A stretch of DNA of 64,000 nt from Pseudomonas versuta (GTDB lineage Bacteria > Pseudomonadota > Gammaproteobacteria > Pseudomonadales > Pseudomonadaceae): contig NZ_CP012676.1 in NCBI RefSeq assembly GCF_001294575.1, positions 1,612,001-1,676,000 of the forward strand, written 5' to 3'. Positions 49,874 to 58,806 of the stretch are shown here, piece by piece. A program made the translations under genes and the position numbers. The notes under the pieces were generated by a model. That model was not told the DNA's origin. It made no database searches and saw only the letters and a list, made by a program, of their open reading frames with translations. Numbering within the stretch: position 1 is the stretch's first letter; each line of letters starts with the position of its first letter.

Positions 49874-52800
49874 ATGGGCGCAGCACAGCTAATTGATATC
49901 CACGGTGCCAAGGGTGGATCAGATAAGCCAAAGACCCCGACTGAAGCCCCGGACAGCCTGCGCTCTATTGCCCTGGCGAAAATGCTAATTGCAGTGGGCG
50001 AGGGAGAGTTTGACGGGACGCCTACGGCCAAAAACATCTTTCTCGACAACACTCCGCTGCAGGACGAGCAAGGCAATCTCAATTTTCCGAATGTGAAGTG
50101 GGAGTGGCGCACCGGCTCCGTGGAGCAGCCCTACATCCCTGGGATACCTTCGGTTGAGAATGAGACCAGCCTGGGCATTGAGCTGCGTAGCGGCACGCCG
50201 TGGGTACGGGCTATCAGCAATATCCAACTTTCCGCTGTGCGTCTTCGCTTTGCTTGGCCGATGCTGCAGTCAATTGATGCCAACGGGAACATCAACGGCT
50301 ACCGGATCGAATACAAGGTTGAGTTGGCCACGGATGGCGGCGCTTACACGCAGGTTCTGAGTGAGGCAGCAGACGGCAAGACCACCAGCACTTATGAACG
50401 TACTCGGCGTATTGATTTGCCCAAGGCGTCGAGCGGCTGGCTGCTGCGCGTTACTCGCATCACTGTGAACCAGAACAACAACAAAATCGCCGACACGATG
50501 CAGGTTGCCGGCTTCACCGAGGTTATCGATGCAAAGCTGCGCTACCCGAATACGGCGCTGCTCTACATAGAGTTTTCTGCCGAACAGTTCCGCAATATCC
50601 CGGCGATCACGATTGAATGTGATGCACGCAAAATGTCAGTGCCGAGCAATTACGATCCTCGCGCCAGGTCCTACATCGGAATCTGGGATGGCACCTTCAA
50701 ACAGGCATGGACTGATAACCCGGTCTGGATGACCTACGACATTACCGTCAACGATCGTTTCGGTCTCGGCCGCCGGATCAAGCCGTGGCAGGTCGACAAG
50801 TGGGAGCTGTACCGCATCGCTCAGTACTGCGATCAGCTTGTGCCGGACGGCAAGGGCGGGATGGAGCCGCGGTTTGTCTGCAACCTGAACCTGCAAGGCA
50901 AAGCAGATGCCTGGACGCTGCTGCGGGACATCTCTGCGATTTACCGCGGCATGACCTACTGGGCGCAGGGCCAGGTCGTTTCGCTATCAGATATGCCCCG
51001 GGCAACCGACTTCGATTTTGCCTACACCCGGGCCAACGTCATTGATGGCAAGTTCACCTATGGCAGTGCCTCGGAACGCACACGCTACAGTCGCGCACTG
51101 ATCAGCTACGACAACCCGGCCAACAACTACGACACCGACGTCACAGCTGTGACTGACAGCAAGCTACAGCGTCGCTATGGAGATAACCCGCTGGAAATAA
51201 GTGCCATAGGCTGTACTCGTGAGTCCGAGGCGCAGCGCCGAGGTAAATGGGCGCTGTTAACCAACGCCAAGGATCGGGCGGTGACGTTCAGAACAGGGCT
51301 GGCCGGGCGCATCCCGTTGCCGGGGTATGTGATCCCGATTGCTGACGAGTTGATCGCCGGTCGGCCAGTGGGCGGACTGGTGGCGGCGGTTGGCGGCAAG
51401 GTCATTACCCTGGACCGCGATACCTCGGCCAAACCCGGCGATCGCCTGATCCTCAACCTGCCCGACGGCAAGTGTGAAGGCCGCACGATTCAGCTGGTCA
51501 GTGTGCGCAAAGTTACGGTCACCACTGCGTACTCCGTCGCGCCTGAACCGGAACTGGTCTGGTGCCTGGACGCTGACGATCTCGCGGTACCGCTTTACCG
51601 GGTCACCAGCGTGTCGCGACCAGAGCCCGGCGTATTTGAAATCTCGGCCGTGCAGTATGACCCGAGCAAGTTCGCGCATATCGACACTGGCGCCCGACTG
51701 GAAGAACGCCCCATCAGCGTGATCCCGATCACCGTGGTGCCGGCGCCGGCCAGTGTCACACTGACGTCGAACTCGTCGATTGCTCAAGGCCTGGCAGTGA
51801 CCACCATGACCATTGCCTGGGAGTCAGTGGCAGGTGCCGTCGCTTATGACGTTGAGTGGCGCAAGGACAGCGGAAACTGGATCACGGTGCAGCGCACGGG
51901 GTCGTCCAGTGTGGATGTCACCGGCATCTACGCGGGTGCTTATCTGGCCCGGGTGCGTGCGGTCAGCGCGTTCGATATCTCCTCGATCTGGAAGTCGTCG
52001 CAGCTGACTCACCTCAAAGGTAAAGAGGGCCTGCCACCGGCTGTCAGCTATTTGACCGCTCAGAGCAGGCTCTTTGAGATCGGGTTGAAGTGGGGCTTCC
52101 CGCCAGGTGCAGAAGACACCCAGCGGACCGAGATCTGGTACGGCCCGTCCAATAGCCTGGAAAGTGCCGCCAAGCTGTCGGATTTGGCCTACCCGCAAAA
52201 TGATTACAGCCTGCAGAGTTTGACCGCGGGCGCGCAGTTCTTCTTCTGGGCGCGACTGGTGGATCGCACTGGCAATATTGGACCGTTTTACCCGGTCAAA
52301 GACGGGGTGATGGGTCAGGCCAGTGCTGAAGCGGGTCCGATTCTGGAGATGATCGCCGGCAAAATCGGCGAGACCGAGCTGGGCAAACACTTGCTCGACC
52401 GGCTTGAATTGATTGACGGTACCGGCCCAGGGTCTGTGAGTGACCGGCTTGATGCTGCCAAAAAGGAACTGGAAGACCTGATTGGCGAAATCACTGACGC
52501 GCTGGAGTACGACAACACCAAGTCCTATACCTCGGGCGAAGTAGTGCGCCTGGGCAATCGGCTGTTTCAGGCGATCGCAGCCACCACCGGCAATCCACCG
52601 CCCGACGCGACCTATTGGCTCGATATGGGCACGCTGGCCGAAACCACCAATGCCCTGGTGCTCCAGGTGCAGAAGAACTCGGCCAGCATCGTCGAACAGG
52701 ACGGCAAGATAACGGCTCAGGCCGAGCAGCTCAGTGCGATCAACGCCAAGGTCACTGATCCGGAAACGGGACTTGAGGCCACTGCCGGCGGCTTGAGTTC

Positions 52801-53704
52801 TCTCAAGGGTACAGTTGAAACCCTCGATGGCAAGATCACGGCCACCGCAGAAAAGGTGGAGGGCGTGTACGCGTTTATCGACTCCGGCTCCGCAGGGGAT
52901 GAGAGCGGCAGCGCCGGCGATGAGACTTCTTCAGCGGGTGTCTGGTCGATCATGTCCGCGATTGCCGAGCGTGACTTTGCTCAGTCAGTCAGGACAGACG
53001 TGGTTGAGGCCAAGGTAGGCCAGAACGCAGCGAGCATTATCGATGTTTCCACAGCAGCTGCAAACGCCACGTCAGCGATGGCGTCACGCGTAACTCAGCT
53101 AGACGCCAAAGTTGATAGCAATGCGGCGGCCTTCAAGTCTGAAACGACTGCGCTGGCTGATGCGGACAAGGCCCTGACGCAGAAAACGGATGCACTCCAG
53201 GCGGTAGCAGGGGAGAACACCGCTGCAGTTGAAACACTCAGCAAGGCTCAGGCAGACCTCGAAGGCAATCTTTCGACCATGTGGTCGGTAAAAATGCAGG
53301 TCAACGCGAATGGGCAACTGGTCACGGCGGGCATCGGGCTGGGGATCGAAACCAATGCTGAGGGTGTGACGCAGAGCCAGTTTCTGGTCAGTGCCGATCG
53401 CTTCGCAGTAGTTAGCGCTTTGGCGGGTGGTCAGGTGTTTACGCCGTTTGTGGTGCAGAACGGGCAGGTGTTTATGCAGTCGGCATTTATTCAGGACGGC
53501 ACGATTACCAATGCCAAAATTGGTGAGTACATCAGCTCAATCAATTATGTACCTGGTATTTCTGGATGGAGATTGGATAAGGCAGGAGGGCTTGAGATTA
53601 ACGGAGTCGTTGAGGGAGGTGGCCGGCTAACGATCAACAATAACGTGATTCAAGTATTTGATAGTGCAGGAACTCTGCGTGTGCGCATGGGGATATGGGG
53701 ATGA
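49874..53704 (+). CDS. Tail tip host-specificity protein, gpJ-like
   Basis: This 1276-residue protein matches lambda gpJ: an N-terminal tip-attachment domain (GEGEFDGTPTAKNIFLDNTPLQDEQGNLNF), tail-hub domains to about 610, fibronectin type III-like modules (about 615-800) and a long coiled-coil C-terminal region with repeated ...AQAEQLSAINAKV / KITATAEKVEGVYA heptads (about 880-1150). The last ~100 residues (QFLVSADRFAVVSAL...) form the usual DUF-type end that leads into receptor binding. Intact. Confidence 0.9.
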   Translation: MGAAQLIDIHGAKGGSDKPKTPTEAPDSLRSIALAKMLIAVGEGEFDGTPTAKNIFLDNTPLQDEQGNLNFPNVKWEWRTGSVEQPYIPGIPSVENETSLGIELRSGTPWVRAISNIQLSAVRLRFAWPMLQSIDANGNINGYRIEYKVELATDGGAYTQVLSEAADGKTTSTYERTRRIDLPKASSGWLLRVTRITVNQNNNKIADTMQVAGFTEVIDAKLRYPNTALLYIEFSAEQFRNIPAITIECDARKMSVPSNYDPRARSYIGIWDGTFKQAWTDNPVWMTYDITVNDRFGLGRRIKPWQVDKWELYRIAQYCDQLVPDGKGGMEPRFVCNLNLQGKADAWTLLRDISAIYRGMTYWAQGQVVSLSDMPRATDFDFAYTRANVIDGKFTYGSASERTRYSRALISYDNPANNYDTDVTAVTDSKLQRRYGDNPLEISAIGCTRESEAQRRGKWALLTNAKDRAVTFRTGLAGRIPLPGYVIPIADELIAGRPVGGLVAAVGGKVITLDRDTSAKPGDRLILNLPDGKCEGRTIQLVSVRKVTVTTAYSVAPEPELVWCLDADDLAVPLYRVTSVSRPEPGVFEISAVQYDPSKFAHIDTGARLEERPISVIPITVVPAPASVTLTSNSSIAQGLAVTTMTIAWESVAGAVAYDVEWRKDSGNWITVQRTGSSSVDVTGIYAGAYLARVRAVSAFDISSIWKSSQLTHLKGKEGLPPAVSYLTAQSRLFEIGLKWGFPPGAEDTQRTEIWYGPSNSLESAAKLSDLAYPQNDYSLQSLTAGAQFFFWARLVDRTGNIGPFYPVKDGVMGQASAEAGPILEMIAGKIGETELGKHLLDRLELIDGTGPGSVSDRLDAAKKELEDLIGEITDALEYDNTKSYTSGEVVRLGNRLFQAIAATTGNPPPDATYWLDMGTLAETTNALVLQVQKNSASIVEQDGKITAQAEQLSAINAKVTDPETGLEATAGGLSSLKGTVETLDGKITATAEKVEGVYAFIDSGSAGDESGSAGDETSSAGVWSIMSAIAERDFAQSVRTDVVEAKVGQNAASIIDVSTAAANATSAMASRVTQLDAKVDSNAAAFKSETTALADADKALTQKTDALQAVAGENTAAVETLSKAQADLEGNLSTMWSVKMQVNANGQLVTAGIGLGIETNAEGVTQSQFLVSADRFAVVSALAGGQVFTPFVVQNGQVFMQSAFIQDGTITNAKIGEYISSINYVPGISGWRLDKAGGLEINGVVEGGGRLTINNNVIQVFDSAGTLRVRMGIWG

Positions 53705-53994
53705 CGGCAGGTTTTCAATGCTTCAACGCGCAAGGGCAACTGATCGTCGATATCACGGATAACCTTCCTCGGTTCATTGGCTCAGTCTTCACCGGGACCG
53801 CCGTAGGCGCGTTTGCGATACCTGCGTTTGCGGGCGGGCGTGGTTTTGCCTACAGCACGGACACAACTGACACGTATCCAGGTGATGCGGTAAATCGGCC
53901 GATCTTTCAAGTCACTCCATCAGGAATATCGTGGTCGTGGGGAAGCGGCCCACCGATCCGGCGTCCGACGACCATTTTGTATGGAGTTTACTGA
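53701..53994 (+). CDS. Tail-tip-associated hypothetical protein 1
   Basis: This 97-residue protein (MTAGFQCFNAQGQLIVDITD...) is coupled to J by an ATGA overlap. Its first 20 residues resemble those of the next gene (M-x-A-G-[FL]-Q-x-F-N ... L-x-[IV]-D), so the two are probably related. It is probably a receptor-binding accessory. Confidence 0.6.
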   Translation: MTAGFQCFNAQGQLIVDITDNLPRFIGSVFTGTAVGAFAIPAFAGGRGFAYSTDTTDTYPGDAVNRPIFQVTPSGISWSWGSGPPIRRPTTILYGVY

Positions 53995-54659
53995 TGGATG
54001 CGGGCCTCCAGATTTTCAATCAGAACAACAACCTACAGATTGACTCTGCGTATTCCAACTACGTGATGACGACCAAAGGATCTGCCGTGAGCAGGCCAAG
54101 GTCGCCTGATGCAGGCTATGGGGTCGATATCGCAAGTGGCAAGAAAAATAGCATCATCGCGATTCGTTCCGGCACATACGCGGCAGTGTTCAATAGCTTG
54201 GACCCTGCGGGCAACGTCGTTCACCGAGTAGTTACTGAAACAAATGGCGCGGCGTTGGATTACTGGATATTTGCAGCTGATCCGCCTGGAGATACTTCTT
54301 TTGGGCTTGAGGTCTATAACGCAGCTGGGGTCAGAGTATTTCAGTCAACAGCGAAGTATATGCGGCTGCTTAACTTCAGCACTGTTCCTGTGACTGCCGG
54401 TACCAGCGGAAGTATCGCGACCGCAGGCAAGAGCCCAGCATGGGTTTCGGCGTCATATTGCGCGCTGTGGGAGGGCGTAACTGTACCAAACCCCGGTGGC
54501 TCGCCCATATCTCGTGGGGTTTTGAGGACGCTGATGGGGAGAGGTGTCGTTGGCGGTGCTCAGTACCGGTCAGCGATCATATATGAGTTTGGAGCAAACC
54601 GAGGGACCTCCAACAATGCTTATGGGTCATTCTTTCTGGTCGATGTAGACAATCTTTAA
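53994..54659 (+). CDS. Tail-tip-associated hypothetical protein 2
   Basis: This 221-residue protein is beta-rich and resembles distal tail proteins. The start overlaps the stop of the preceding gene by one base. N-terminus MDAGLQIFNQNNNLQIDS mirrors the first gene. C-terminal part is longer, with Gly/Ser loops. It may contact the host receptor. Confidence 0.6.
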   Translation: MDAGLQIFNQNNNLQIDSAYSNYVMTTKGSAVSRPRSPDAGYGVDIASGKKNSIIAIRSGTYAAVFNSLDPAGNVVHRVVTETNGAALDYWIFAADPPGDTSFGLEVYNAAGVRVFQSTAKYMRLLNFSTVPVTAGTSGSIATAGKSPAWVSASYCALWEGVTVPNPGGSPISRGVLRTLMGRGVVGGAQYRSAIIYEFGANRGTSNNAYGSFFLVDVDNL

Positions 54660-54680
54660 TGCCGTGAACTCGGCAACGCA

Positions 54681-54720
54681 GCCCGCCACTGAGCGGGCAT
54701 TTTTTCGCCTGGAGAACAGC
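54681..54720 (+). terminator. Terminator plus SD module before the fibre gene
   Basis: GCCCGC-cactga-GCGGGC then ATTTTTT and GCCTGGAGAACAGC directly before the ATG. Confidence 0.8.
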
Positions 54721-55599
54721 ATGGCACGACAAGAAATCATCCTGGGTACGCCGCCCTCAGGGCTCGGTGGCGATCCGCCGCGAGTGGCCAGTCAGAAAAT
54801 TAATCACATGACGCAGGAGCTCTATGACAATTTTTCAGTGATTGGGACGGCGGCTTCAGCTGATCTACAGACTAAAAATAATGACTTGGCCGCAGGCAAA
54901 GTTCTGGTCGTAGGCGCTGCCGGCTGGAATGGAGGGGCTGCAATAATTATGGGGTCTGGCACTGATCTTAACGCATTGGTTACTGCCGGTATTTATGCCC
55001 TAAACGGAACCTATACAAACGGTCCGCCCGGAACCTCAGCCGGTTATTACCCTCCGCTCTATGTCCGCATAACTGTACATGGGCAAGGGGCTTGGACCTT
55101 GCAGGAAGTATTCGGGATTACTGGAGATACGAGTGCTATTCGATATCAATCTGTTGGTGAGTGGGCACCATGGAGAGTCGTTTACACCTCTTCCAATGTC
55201 GCTGGCAGTATGTCGGCTGGCGCGATTATTGAGCGAGGAGATAACGCCAGTGGGAGCTACGTCAAGTTCGCCGACGGGACCATGATGACGTGGGGGCAAC
55301 AGATCATTAACGCGACTGTTTTACCTGGGCAGGCCGTTGCATGGGATGTGGGCAGGCAGCCAATGCCATTTGTTGGTCAGCCTTCACACAAGATAGATAT
55401 GGCATACATGCATGGCGCTAACGGTACAGGCGATGTCATTTACACCTGTATACAAACCTATGCCACCAGCGGTAGACCGATCGTTGCAGGAGTGAATATG
55501 GGCGTCCTGCCCAGCCTGTCCCACCCCAGCTTTACATATGGCACGGTGGTATCTGCATCTCACTTTGTGTACTTCCAGTCAGTCGGGCGGTGGAAATAA
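54721..55599 (+). CDS. Tail fibre protein with pyocin-knob-like domain
   Basis: This 292-residue protein starts with a tip-binding region (MARQEIILGTPPSGLGGDPPRVASQKINHMTQELYDNF). A pyocin-knob-like segment follows (LNALVTAGIYALNGTYTNGPPG ... AWTLQEVFGITGDTSAIRYQSVGEWAPWRVVYTSSN). The C-terminal receptor domain starts at GSYVKFADGTMMTWGQQ. It decides host range together with J and the small genes around it. Confidence 0.78.
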   Translation: MARQEIILGTPPSGLGGDPPRVASQKINHMTQELYDNFSVIGTAASADLQTKNNDLAAGKVLVVGAAGWNGGAAIIMGSGTDLNALVTAGIYALNGTYTNGPPGTSAGYYPPLYVRITVHGQGAWTLQEVFGITGDTSAIRYQSVGEWAPWRVVYTSSNVAGSMSAGAIIERGDNASGSYVKFADGTMMTWGQQIINATVLPGQAVAWDVGRQPMPFVGQPSHKIDMAYMHGANGTGDVIYTCIQTYATSGRPIVAGVNMGVLPSLSHPSFTYGTVVSASHFVYFQSVGRWK

Positions 55600-55943
55600 T
55601 GAAAATAGAATTCTTTCCTCAGCGCCTCGATAACGTGTCGGTACTTTACGAAATCAAAGGCGAGTCAGTGGTTATTGCCAATGGCGAGGCATTCGACTTT
55701 TCAAAAGTAGAGGAGGGTGATTTCCTGCCCAGAGAAGCCATCAACTCCCCGTGGTTCATGGGCTCAGTAACGCGAGTGAACGGTGAACTGGCGCTGACTT
55801 TGTTGCTACCCAACCCCATCAACTACAGCCCGGAGCAAGCATTTCCGGCGCCCATTGTGGTCAAAAAAAGCGGTCCTTTAGTCCTGCCTCAGCCCCTCCC
55901 GAAACCCTTGCCCTTTGAGCCTGTGGAGCTTACTGATGAGTAA
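55599..55943 (+). CDS. Fibre-associated hypothetical protein
   Basis: This 114-residue protein (MKIEFFPQRLDNVSVLYEIKGESVVIANGEAFDFSKVEEGD) starts one base inside the fibre stop codon (TAATG) and ends in a Pro-rich tail. It resembles the small proteins coded next to fibres in Pseudomonas phages and is probably a fibre chaperone or subunit. Confidence 0.6.
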   Translation: MKIEFFPQRLDNVSVLYEIKGESVVIANGEAFDFSKVEEGDFLPREAINSPWFMGSVTRVNGELALTLLLPNPINYSPEQAFPAPIVVKKSGPLVLPQPLPKPLPFEPVELTDE

Positions 55944-56208
55944 CATTGACTGGTCAAAATTGCGTAAGGCGGCCGACATCAAAGCAGAAGCCGACGCGGC
56001 ACGTTTAGCTCCCTTGATTGCTGCAGAGTCTGAGTGGGTAGAGCAGGAGCGTCAGTTCGTGGCCGAGCAGCTGGAAGCCATTGAGGATGGTGAAGAGGTC
56101 CCTGGCACGGAACGCGAGTGGCGTGATTACCGGATTCTGGTGCGAGCCTGGAAAGCCGGCGCAGATGGTTATCCTGATTCAAGCCTGCGACCAGCACGCC
56201 CAAGCTGA
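55936..56208 (+). CDS. Tail fibre assembly-type protein
   Basis: This 90-residue helical protein (MSNIDWSKLRKAADIKAEADAARLAPLIAAESEWVEQERQFVAEQLEAIEDG...REWRDYRILVRAWKAG) has the general features of tail fibre assembly chaperones: a charged helix and a final WRDYR-type segment. It overlaps the preceding gene by 8 nt. Confidence 0.6.
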   Translation: MSNIDWSKLRKAADIKAEADAARLAPLIAAESEWVEQERQFVAEQLEAIEDGEEVPGTEREWRDYRILVRAWKAGADGYPDSSLRPARPS

Positions 56209-56227
56209 TTGATCCGCAACATCGAAC

Positions 56228-56265
56228 CCCGCCGAGTGCGGGTATTTTTTTGTCCGGAGAAAGCC
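56228..56265 (+). terminator. Terminator plus SD module before the endolysin
   Basis: CCCGC-cgagt-GCGGG followed by seven T and then GTCCGGAGAAAGCC directly before the ATG. Fourth copy of the late module. Confidence 0.8.
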
Positions 56266-56799
56266 ATGTCCATCACTGTGCAGCAACTGCTGCAGATTCT
56301 TCCGAACGCCGGCCAAGTTGCCGGCGTTTTTACACCCCTACTAAACACCGCGATGGTGCGGTACCAGATCGTTGGCCCGAAGCGAATCGCAGCCTTCATC
56401 GCCCAGGTTGGCCACGAGTCAGGCCAGCTCAGGTATGTGAAAGAGATTTGGGGGCCAACCAAAGCACAGGCCCGCTACGAGGGACGTAGTGATCTGGGCA
56501 ACAACCAGCCGGGCGACGGTTCGAAGTATCGCGGCAGAGGTCTGATCCAAATCACCGGCCGGGCTAATTACATGATGTGCAGCGAGGCGCTGGCACTGGA
56601 CCTCATCAAGCAACCCGAGCTGCTGGAAAAACCACAGCACGCCTGCATGTCAGCAGCGTGGTTCTGGGATTCCAGAGGACTCAACACACTGGCCGACGCG
56701 AGGCAGTTCGACAAGATCACCCAGCGTATTAACGGTGGCCAGAACGGCGCGGCTGATCGGCAGGCGTTGTATGCCCAGGCATTGAAGGTGTTGGCGTGA
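56266..56799 (+). CDS. GH19-type endolysin
   Basis: This 177-residue protein is a family-19 glycoside hydrolase of the phage endolysin type: AFIAQVGHESGQLRYVKEIWGPTKAQARYEGR (with catalytic Glu in HES), KYRGRGLIQITGRANY, and CMSAAWFWDSRGLNTLAD. It cuts peptidoglycan after the holin opens the membrane. No signal peptide, so holin is needed. Confidence 0.9.
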   Translation: MSITVQQLLQILPNAGQVAGVFTPLLNTAMVRYQIVGPKRIAAFIAQVGHESGQLRYVKEIWGPTKAQARYEGRSDLGNNQPGDGSKYRGRGLIQITGRANYMMCSEALALDLIKQPELLEKPQHACMSAAWFWDSRGLNTLADARQFDKITQRINGGQNGAADRQALYAQALKVLA

Positions 56800-57317
56800 A
56801 GGTTGAGGCGGTGAAGTGGGGAGGGGCGCTGCTGTTGATGTTCGGCTTAATGGCAGGCAGTGCCTGGGCCGCATGGGAGTGGCAAGCCAATACCTACGGC
56901 CAGAAGTTGGCCTCGCAGGAAACTGCACACCAGACCGTGCTCACCAACCTGGCCAACGCCAATTCCGCGCTGATTCTGGCGGAGCAGGACAAACGCATTG
57001 CCATGGAGCAATGGCTGGCAGCCAGCGACCAAGCCCATTACCGAGCCCTGACCAATGAACAAACCAAACAAGCACGCCTGCGTGATCGCCTTGCTACTGC
57101 TGACCTGCGGCTGTCAGTCCTACTCGACGCCACCGAGTCAGTTGGTCGTGACGGAGTGCAGGCCACCACCGGCGCCGGCGGCGTGGTTTATGGAGCCCAT
57201 AGAGCCCAACTTGACCCAGCGCATGCTCAACGAATTATCGGAATCACCGGCGACGGCGATCAAGGACTGATCGCGCTGCAGGCCTGTCAGGCCTACGCGA
57301 GAGCAGTCGCACGATGA
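56796..57317 (+). CDS. Rz-like i-spanin
   Basis: This 173-residue protein has an N-terminal membrane anchor (GGALLLMFGLMAGSAWAAWEW) and a long periplasmic coiled coil. It starts with GTG, overlapping the endolysin stop (GTGA). With the nested Rz1 lipoprotein it would fuse inner and outer membranes during lysis. Confidence 0.82.
   Translation: MKVEAVKWGGALLLMFGLMAGSAWAAWEWQANTYGQKLASQETAHQTVLTNLANANSALILAEQDKRIAMEQWLAASDQAHYRALTNEQTKQARLRDRLATADLRLSVLLDATESVGRDGVQATTGAGGVVYGAHRAQLDPAHAQRIIGITGDGDQGLIALQACQAYARAVAR
57055..57270 (+). CDS. Rz1-like o-spanin lipoprotein nested inside Rz
   Basis: This 71-residue protein lies wholly within the Rz gene in another frame. Its signal peptide has a lipobox (LLLLTCGC) and the mature part is Pro-rich (PPSQLVVTECRPPPAPAAWF), as in Rz1. 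It is anchored in the outer membrane and pairs with Rz. Confidence 0.85.
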   Translation: MNKPNKHACVIALLLLTCGCQSYSTPPSQLVVTECRPPPAPAAWFMEPIEPNLTQRMLNELSESPATAIKD

Positions 57318-57389
57318 GCAACGCTAGTTAGTTCGTTCTTTTGCGCATTAAAGAGTGGCAAACTCCCTGCCGGCCGGGGAGGGTCGATC

Positions 57390-57650
57390 ATGAAAACTGT
57401 AATGCTGTCTTTTTTGCTGATATTTATTGCCGGGTGCGCTAACCACCCACTGGACTGCGCAACGGGACTCATTGCCTGGGATGACTGCTTGCCAGGAACA
57501 AAAGGGTATGAAATTCGGCAACAGAGCTTGAAGAACCTGTCCGACGCCAAGGCAGGTAAAGACTATGTGGATGATGCCAAATGCCGTTCCTACGGAGCAG
57601 TACCTGGTAGCGATGCATATGTGAGCTGCCGCGTTCAGTTAGGTAAGTAA
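57390..57650 (+). CDS. Small lipoprotein
   Basis: This 86-residue protein has a lipobox (FIAGC, C16) and a short mature part with four more cysteines (LDCATGLIAWDDCLPG, AKCRSYGAV, SCRVQLGK), suggesting disulfides. It lies between lysis and SOS genes. It probably acts at the envelope in the lysogen. Role unknown. Confidence 0.65.
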   Translation: MKTVMLSFLLIFIAGCANHPLDCATGLIAWDDCLPGTKGYEIRQQSLKNLSDAKAGKDYVDDAKCRSYGAVPGSDAYVSCRVQLGK

Positions 57651-57716
57651 TGGGGAACGCGTTAAGCGTGATCGAGGCGTGACTGCGTGATTTCACAGGT
57701 GTACGAGCGTGCGTAA

Positions 57717-57926
57717 ATGAAACGGACAATATTGGGCATAATCGAAGCGGGAGAGCCATTGATCCAGCAGGCTATCGAAGCCATGCGTCACCATCGCGAG
57801 GCAGAAGTTGCAGGCAAATCTCCAGATGAATTGGCGCGGCTCCGCTTGTTGGCTGACTCGCTCTACCAGGCGGTTGTCGACTATCACCCCCGAGCGATTG
57901 CAGATGGATCGCAGGCACTGCATTAG
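57717..57926 (+). CDS. Hypothetical helical protein
   Basis: This is a 69-residue helical protein (MKRTILGIIEAGEPLIQQAIEAMRHHREAEV...) with no recognised domain. It ends 30 nt from the convergent SRAP gene. No strong SD is seen. Confidence 0.45.
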   Translation: MKRTILGIIEAGEPLIQQAIEAMRHHREAEVAGKSPDELARLRLLADSLYQAVVDYHPRAIADGSQALH

Positions 57927-57957
57927 AACTGTCTCACCCCACAGCCTCTGTGAGTTT

Positions 57958-58656
57958 TTACGTTAATGGCTTCAGCGGCCTGACCAGTTCGGGCCCTTGG
58001 TTTTTCACATTCCCCACCGCGTTTCCAACCGGGTACCACTCAAAGTCCTCAGTTGGCTGGCAACAGCTCAACACCAATTCTTCAGCGATTTTTTGATCGA
58101 GGTCGTTTCCCAACCACTCTCGCGCATGCTCGGGTGAGAACACCACGGGCCGTCGATCATGAATGTCGACCATCCCCTGATCACTGGCAGCAGTGATAAT
58201 CACAAACCCATCCCCTTCATGAGGCTCCAGGCCCGTGTGAACTTCGGCCAACGCCGCGAAGAACATCGGCATCTGACTTTTCAGACGAATGAAGTAGGGC
58301 TGTTTCTTCTTGAGATCATCCGGATCCTTGACCCACTCATACCATCCATCAGCCATAACCAAGGCGCGGTCTTTGGGCCAGAGTTGTTTGAAGAACTTCC
58401 CGGTTGTGACTGTTTCCACTCTGGCGTTGATCGGGTCAGGGCGTTTGCCCTTGGCCCAAAACGGCGCCCAGCCCCAGTGGACGGGATCAATCCGCAGCCC
58501 CTCATCTGTGCTGTGAAGAATGCTTACGCGCGTGCCAGGAGCGACGTTGTAGCGACCTATGGGCTGATTGTCATACCCGCTCACGACGACCCGGTCAGGT
58601 GCCAACACCTCCAGATAATCAGAAATGCCCTGATACTGCACAAATCGTCCGCACAT
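57958..58656 (-). CDS. SRAP-family SOS-associated DNA-protein crosslink enzyme (YedK/HMCES)
   Basis: This 232-residue protein starts MCGRF, where Cys2 forms the crosslink to abasic sites. NVAPGT, VHWGWAPFWAKG, INARVET and the ADGWYEW Glu follow, all key SRAP motifs. It shields abasic sites in single-stranded DNA and also shows thiol autoproteolysis. It is divergent from umuD around a LexA box, so SOS control of both is likely. The start must be at 58656, since the protein functions only with an exposed Cys2. Confidence 0.9.
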   Translation of the reverse strand: MCGRFVQYQGISDYLEVLAPDRVVVSGYDNQPIGRYNVAPGTRVSILHSTDEGLRIDPVHWGWAPFWAKGKRPDPINARVETVTTGKFFKQLWPKDRALVMADGWYEWVKDPDDLKKKQPYFIRLKSQMPMFFAALAEVHTGLEPHEGDGFVIITAASDQGMVDIHDRRPVVFSPEHAREWLGNDLDQKIAEELVLSCCQPTEDFEWYPVGNAVGNVKNQGPELVRPLKPLT

Positions 58657-58766
58657 GGTGGTGACCTCTTGCAAAGGGAACCTTCGCAAAGCGTAGCTCG
58701 AAGTGCTCGGGATGTTCCTCTCGTCGAAAATCCCCACAGACAAATTGACCAAAATCACGCACCACA

Positions 58767-58792
58767 GTTAACTGTACGTACATACAGTTAAC
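58767..58792. promoter_or_regulatory. LexA box upstream of umuD
   Basis: CTGT-ACGTACAT-ACAG (58772-58787) matches the LexA consensus CTGT-N8-ACAG exactly, and the symmetry extends to GTTAACTGT ... ACAGTTAAC. It lies 15 nt before the umuD ATG and should repress umuDC, and perhaps the SRAP gene, until DNA damage. Confidence 0.85.
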
Positions 58793-58806
58793 TTAAGGCG
58801 TGCGTC

